Below are positions 16,437 to 20,403 of a stretch of 20,403 nucleotides of DNA, one piece after another. Position numbers and translations under genes: made by a program. Position 1 is the stretch's first letter. The number at the start of each line of letters is the position of its first letter. The notes beneath the pieces are model-generated. The model ran no database searches. It was not told where the DNA came from and worked only from the letters and a program-made list of their open reading frames with translations. Source of the stretch: Chara braunii (Eukaryota > Streptophyta > Charophyceae > Charales > Characeae); contig BFEA01000085.1 of NCBI GenBank assembly GCA_003427395.1, positions 2,274,459 to 2,294,861 on the forward strand, given 5' to 3'.

Positions 16437-17366
16437 CCCTCCGACCCTGCCTTCACCTCAATCCTCGACGAGTTCAAGGACGTCTTCCCCGAGTCCTTGC
16501 CTGCCGAATTACCTCCGGTTCGTGGCGTATCCCACACCATCGATTTGGAACTCGGTCACTCTCCACCTTGCCGCCCTCTGTACCAACTCTATGTTCCAGA
16601 AGCCGAAGAAATGAAGCGACGACTCCATGAACTCCTTGAGAAAGGATTCCTTAAGCCGAGTTCATCCCCCTTCGGCACAAGCTGCCTTATCGTAAAGAAA
16701 GGCGGAACATTGGAACTTCCGATGTGCACAGACTCCCGCGCCTTGAACCGGATCACGATCAAGAACAAGTACCCCCTACCTCGGATGTCCGAGCTTCTCG
16801 ATCGACTCCGTGGAGCCAAGTATTTTACCAAGATCGACCTTCGCAGTGACTTCCACCAGATCCGCATCTGCGAGGAGGATACCCACAAGACCGCCTTCCG
16901 TTTTCGATTTTGGCACTACGAATTCCTCGTGATGCCCTTTGGCCTCACAAACGCCCCCGCCACATTCCAATCTACAATGAATCACATTTTCCGCGACCTC
17001 CTCGAAGTCTGTGTCGTTATCTACCTCGATGATGTCCTCGTCTATAGCCCCACCTTCGAGTCCCACTTTCAGCATCTCCGCTAAGTCCTCTCTATCCTAA
17101 GAGAGCAAAAATTATACGCCAAGCACAGCAAATGAACCTTTGTCGCTTCAAGCGTTGAATACCTTGGCCACATCGTCTCCGTTGAAGGTATCCGCATGGA
17201 CCCATTGAAGGTCACCGCCCTCGTCGAGTATCCACCTCTCGAGACCCTACTCCAACTCCGATCATTTCTTGGCCTTGCCAACTACTACTACCCCTTTATC
17301 CGCAACTTCTTTGACATCTCGTACCCTCTCCACGAACTCACCCGCAAGGACGAACCCTTCACGTGG
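16437..17366 (+). pseudogene. pol: Reverse transcriptase region, broken
   Basis: The enzyme would copy the element RNA into DNA. The frame moves from 2 to 3 at the nine-C run 16431-16439, after which frame 3 reads [19 protein letters not shown], then [52 protein letters not shown] and [13 protein letters not shown]. The catalytic YLDD is at 17022-17033 and the upstream catalytic Asp is in KIDLRS. The fingers-domain segment around [15 protein letters not shown] is altered from the usual C-V-D-Y-R. A TAA at 17082 follows HLR and a TGA at 17133 follows AKHSK. The same frame then continues with EYLGHIVSVEGIRMDP and SFLGLANYYYPFIRNF to 17366. Confidence 0.93.
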
Positions 17367-17765
17367 CCATTGGAGCCGTCCTGTCTTAACATTTCCCTCG
17401 TGACACCACCGAAACTCCCTCCATCAAGGAATCCCCTACCCACCTCGAGGCTCCACCGGGCGAATACCCCATTGCCTTCGCCAACAAGAAACTCCTTCCC
17501 GCAGAAATGAAGTACCCCTCCAACGAGGGGCTCCTCGCTGTGATACACGCCCTCAAAGTCTGGCGCCCTTACCTCGACGGGCAATACTTCACCATCTACA
17601 GGGATAACACCATTGTCTCTTCTATCCTAACAAAGAAAAGACATTACCCCACGACAAGCTCGCTGGTTAGACTTTCTCGCCCAGTTCACCCTCACCATCT
17701 GCCAGACACCCGACAAAAGCAATCGTGTTGCCGATGCCCTCTCCCGGCGCCCCGATCACAAAACC
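17364..17765 (+). pseudogene. RNase H region, N-terminally deleted
   Basis: RNase H would remove template RNA from RNA-DNA hybrids. The RT connection ends at FTW and is followed immediately in frame 2 by VAIGAVLS, so the connection end and the start of RNase H, including the first catalytic Asp that normally precedes this motif, are missing. A TAA lies at 17387-17389. Frame 2 then reads PIAFANKKLLPAEMKYPSNE, LLAVIHALKVWRPYLDGQYF and TIYRDNTIVSS. The Glu (SNE) and the third acidic residue (RDN) are in place. Near 17640 the frame slips to 3 and continues RQARWLDFLAQFTLTICQ and NRVADALSRRPD. Confidence 0.85.
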
Positions 17766-18956
17766 TCTGACAAAGTTTACGCCACAATGACACATATTCA
17801 ACTCCTCCCGTCTCTTCATCATCACTACACCCAAGGTTATCTCTCTTGCCCAGACTTCGCCACCATCTACAACAAGCTTCGTGACCTTAATCCCGTCCCC
17901 GACTACTCCCTCCATGACAATCTCCTTTACATCGATACCAAAGGCACTCGCCGACTTTGCATCCCTGACGCACGTGATCTCTGTACCCAGCTCTTGGCCG
18001 AACACCACGATGCCAAGACTGCCGGTCATCTTGGGTTCCATAAAACATTCGACACGCCGACGTCAAAGCATACATCCGCTCATGCTCCATGTGTCAAGCC
18101 GTCAACCCCTCTAACCGCGCTAAGCCCGGCAAGCTACAATCATTGCCGATCCCCACCCACCGGTGGCTGTCCATCTCCATGGACTTCGTCTGCGGTATCC
18201 CCAAGACCAACCACGGACATGATTGCATCTATGTCATTGCTTGCCGCTTGACTAAACGCGCCCGCTTCATCCCTTGCACCACATCGCACAACGGCAAGGA
18301 CGTCGCCATTCTCTTCTTCGACCATGTTGCTTGCCATCACGGTCTCACTGACAACATCATCAACGACAGTGACCCTCGCTTCCTTTCAAAATTCTGGAAA
18401 CACCTCTTTAAAGCCTACGGAACCACGCTCAAGTATAGCACTGCAATCCACCCACAATCCGATGGACAAACCGAGAAGATGAACAATACTCTCCAAAGAA
18501 TCCTGCGAAGTATTGTCATCCACATCAACGTGACTGGGATCAGTTGCTCACCGCTGACGAGATCACCTACAACAACGCTGTCTGTCCTTCCACTGGCACG
18601 ACTTCATTCTACCTTGACCTTGCTATCACCCGCGCCTGCCCTCCGATTTCCCGCTCCCCTCGCAACTCGACCCCTCCAGTCCCTGCCCTTCTCTCAATGA
18701 ATGGGTAGCAACAGTGAATCGACTCCTCAGAGAAGCAACCGAAGCCCTTGAAAGAACACAAGAACAACAAGCAAACAAGACTAACAAACACCAACGTGAC
18801 TTGCAATTCAAAGTAGGGGACAAATTCTGGCTCTCCGCCAAACGCTTTGAACCCAAACATGGCTTGTCCAAGAAACTCTCGAACAAGTGGCTACCTTTCC
18901 CCGCATTGAACAAACCTCCCCCGTCAACTATAAACTCCAACTCCCCCCTGACATGA
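17766..18956 (+). pseudogene. Integrase region, catalytic triad present, frames broken
   Basis: Integrase would insert the DNA copy. The N-terminal zinc-binding region starts in frame 3 (EHHDAKTAGHLGFHKTFD), slips to frame 2 near 18050 and gives SCSMCQAV. The core has all three acidic residues: D in ISMDFVCG (18182-18184), D in INDSDPRF (18365-18367) and E in DGQTEKMNN (18473-18475), with 35 residues between the second and third. The frame moves to 1 near 18520 (DWDQLLTADEITYNN), to 3 near 18700 (EWVATVNRLLREATEALERT, FKVGDKFWLSAKRF), and to 2 near 18895. The last part is the integrase C-terminal DNA-binding region. Confidence 0.92.
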
Positions 18957-19261
18957 GTCGTGTCCACCCGGTCTTCCACATCGAATACCTATAAGAATAC
19001 CACGAATCCCAACCCCAATTAGCTGACCGCCCATCTCCTAGACCTCCACCAATCATGTTACCCACAGGCCCTGAATTCATTGTGGAAGCCATCATAGGAC
19101 GAAGAACTACTCAGGTATCTGACTACCCTGAACCAATCACAGAATACGAAGTTAAATGGACAGGATACCCTGACGAAGAATCTACGTGGGAACCTCTTGC
19201 TAACCTTAAGAATGCTATGAAGCTTGTTCGCGCCTATGATCGTGCTCACCCTATATCCTAG
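18899..19261 (+). pseudogene. Integrase tail with chromodomain
   Basis: Frame 2 reads SPVNYKLQLPPDMSRVHPVF, then a TAA at 18992-18994, then an uninterrupted stretch from the ATG at 19055 to the TAG at 19259. That stretch is a canonical chromodomain: EFIVEAII, YEVKWTGYPDEESTWEP and LANLKNA. The three aromatic cage positions that bind methylated histone H3 tails are occupied by Phe 8, Trp 35 and Tyr 38 (numbered from 19055). In chromoviruses this domain steers integration toward marked chromatin. It is the best preserved part of the element. Confidence 0.93.
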
Positions 19262-20268
19262 ATACATACTATAACTCAAAACCCGAACCCTTGCATAAAT
19301 CCCTCCTCGACCCCGCCCAAACCCTGCATTCCTTGTCTACACACACCCCTGTACCCAGCAAAGCCCTGGCCTCTTGAACCCCCCCTGTCTGATCCACTCT
19401 TGCCTGTGCCTTGCCCCGTTCTCCCATCTGTCCTTAGCCACATCCTTGTCTCTCTTGTCCAAGTTCCCTATGTGGCCCCTGTGCGTCGCCGGCAATAATG
19501 GATCTAATGGCAAGCGCACGAGGACGATGGCATGCTGCAGCTCAGTTCGAGGAGATAAAGCAGCTGGTTGGCCACCATGCTGGTCCCATTGGCCGGCACA
19601 TTGGACTCGCAGACTTCTGGAGCAGCCTCGACATTGACATCAATATCAGTCCGCGACCTGCCATCCGGATCAGACCTCAGCACCAGATCAAGACTACCGG
19701 ACGCCTCATGCTACTGGGACATTCAAGCTGAAGCCCCATTGACGACGTCCTCAGATGACTGAAGACTGTTCCCTCCTTGATACTTCTGCGACTCTTCTCA
19801 AGACCTGTTCCCAAGACTTTCGCATAACCACTACTCAGAAATGTTGCAACCATACCCCTGAAAACCCTTGTTCATCAATAGGACTACCCTGTTCCCCGCA
19901 ATTACAAAACCCTTAGTTCATCAGTAGGATTACCCTGTTCGCTGTTGTCCCTAAACCTTTAGTTCATTAGTAGAACCACCCTGTTCCCCGCAGTTCCAAA
20001 ATCCCTAGCTCATCAGTAGGATTGCCCTGTTCCCTGTTGTCCCTAAACCCTTAGTTCATCAGTAGAACTACCATGTTCCCTTAGCTCATCAATAGAACAA
20101 CCCTGTTCCCAGCTCACAATTACAAGCCCTGTTCCCTAATCACACAACCGGACACCTGCATTATACCCCTCTTCCCTTGTGACTGGCTGGCCAGTGATCG
20201 GCCCCGTCTCGTCCTCCGCAGTTTTCAGCATTGTTTCATGACTTTTGGCAGCAGAGACGTTGCCTTCT
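19262..20268 (+). other. 3' untranslated region of the retroelement
   Basis: About 1 kb lies between the chromodomain stop and the polypurine tract with no recognisable domain. The first 250 bp is C/T-rich (cttgtctctcttgtcc type words). The distal part holds the tandem repeat at 19866-20112. The unusual length could reflect packaging or RNA-structure functions in the living element, or later insertion of sequence. Confidence 0.6.
19866..20112 (+). repeat. 45-46 bp tandem repeat with alternating (A-B) units
   Basis: Units start with ccctta/g ttcatcagtagga and continue tac cctgttcc. About six copies are present. Odd units end ccccgcaattacaaaa or similar; even units end gctgttgtccctaaa. The true period is therefore a dimer of about 92 bp. 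The last copy is compressed, with ccatgttcccttagctcatc joining two shortened units. Confidence 0.8.
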
Positions 20269-20282
20269 AGAGGGAGGGATAG
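20269..20282 (+). promoter_or_regulatory. Polypurine tract of the LTR retrotransposon
   Basis: AGAGGGAGGGATAG directly precedes the TG that starts the LTR. Such purine-rich tracts resist RNase H and prime plus-strand synthesis. Position and composition fit exactly. Confidence 0.8.
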
Positions 20283-20403
20283 TGTTACGGATTCAGCCAG
20301 GGCTTGATCCCTGGTCCGCGGGTTACCACCTGCCAGGCTGCTATTTTATTCTGAGTTCCTGATCTCCGGTTCTGGACTGCTGGCGCCCTCTGCAGTTGGC
20401 GCC
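20283..20403 (+). mobile_element. 3' LTR, 5' part only (truncated by window end)
   Basis: It starts TGTTACGGATTCAGCC immediately after the polypurine tract. It contains a perfect hairpin CCAGGG-cttgat-CCCTGG at 20297-20314 and ends the window with two GGCGCC words 16 bp apart. The right end of the LTR and any target-site duplication lie outside the window. I did not find this sequence elsewhere in the window. Confidence 0.75.

Larger units (their letters stand above)
13942..20403 (+). mobile_element. Decayed Ty3/gypsy chromovirus-type LTR retrotransposon
   Basis: Domain order is gag, zinc knuckle, protease, reverse transcriptase, RNase H, integrase, chromodomain, which is diagnostic of the chromodomain-bearing Metaviridae clade. 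The 3' side has a polypurine tract and the first 121 bp of an LTR beginning TGTTACGG. Reading frames change at least ten times and there are in-frame stops at 14872, 17082, 17133, 17387 and 18992, plus one N at 14409. The reading order is continuous apart from an apparent deletion near 17366. No 5' LTR matching the 3' one is visible, so the left boundary is set at the first methionine of the gag region and is only approximate. Confidence 0.92.

Overview
The window looks like eukaryotic nuclear DNA from a repeat-rich, non-genic region. I find no host protein-coding gene that I can support. The evidence for a eukaryote is a decayed Ty3/gypsy retrotransposon with a C-terminal chromodomain, U6 snRNA-derived and tRNA-derived sequences, (GA)n, (CT)n and (CA)n microsatellites, and long A/T runs. 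The U6-like copy opens with a GUCC-UUCG-GGAC hairpin, and the zinc-knuckle context of the retroelement looks fungus-like to me. I cannot separate fungus, alga or another lineage from sequence alone. Two single N positions (8316 and 14409) show this is a draft assembly.

Layout. 1-898: about 2.75 copies of a 321-330 bp C-rich tandem repeat with internal (AAC)n and (AATC)n. 898-1225: C-rich DNA with two (GA)n tracts. 1240-1935: GC-rich, no recognisable gene. 1942-2890: two diverged copies of a roughly 320 bp hairpin-studded repeat (1942-2304 and 2573-2890). 3826-4023: an 85-bp tandem repeat. 4081-4204: a three-tier nested inverted repeat. 4391-5632: about 16 short hairpins, the first ten spaced every 59-67 bp, with arms that differ between copies but stay complementary and a near-constant ACCC loop. 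5640-7381: no gene. 7382-9235: a tandem duplication of about 930 bp with an N exactly at its junction, ending in a CT/CA microsatellite. 10441-12230: a minus-strand cluster of U6-like and tRNA-like segments. 12540-12890: GC-rich hairpins, one followed by a T12 run. 12885-13940: very AT-rich DNA containing a 284-bp element with 11-bp terminal inverted repeats.

13942-20403: a gypsy element on the plus strand in the order gag, zinc knuckle, protease, reverse transcriptase, RNase H, integrase, chromodomain, long 3' untranslated region with tandem repeats, polypurine tract, and the first 121 bp of a 3' LTR. It carries at least five in-frame stops, about ten frame changes and an apparent deletion at the connection/RNase H join, so it cannot be autonomous. 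No matching 5' LTR is visible in the window.

The observations most worth following are the covarying hairpin array (4391-5632) and the tRNA-like plus U6-like composite units (10441-11643). Both are read directly from the sequence; their function is unknown.
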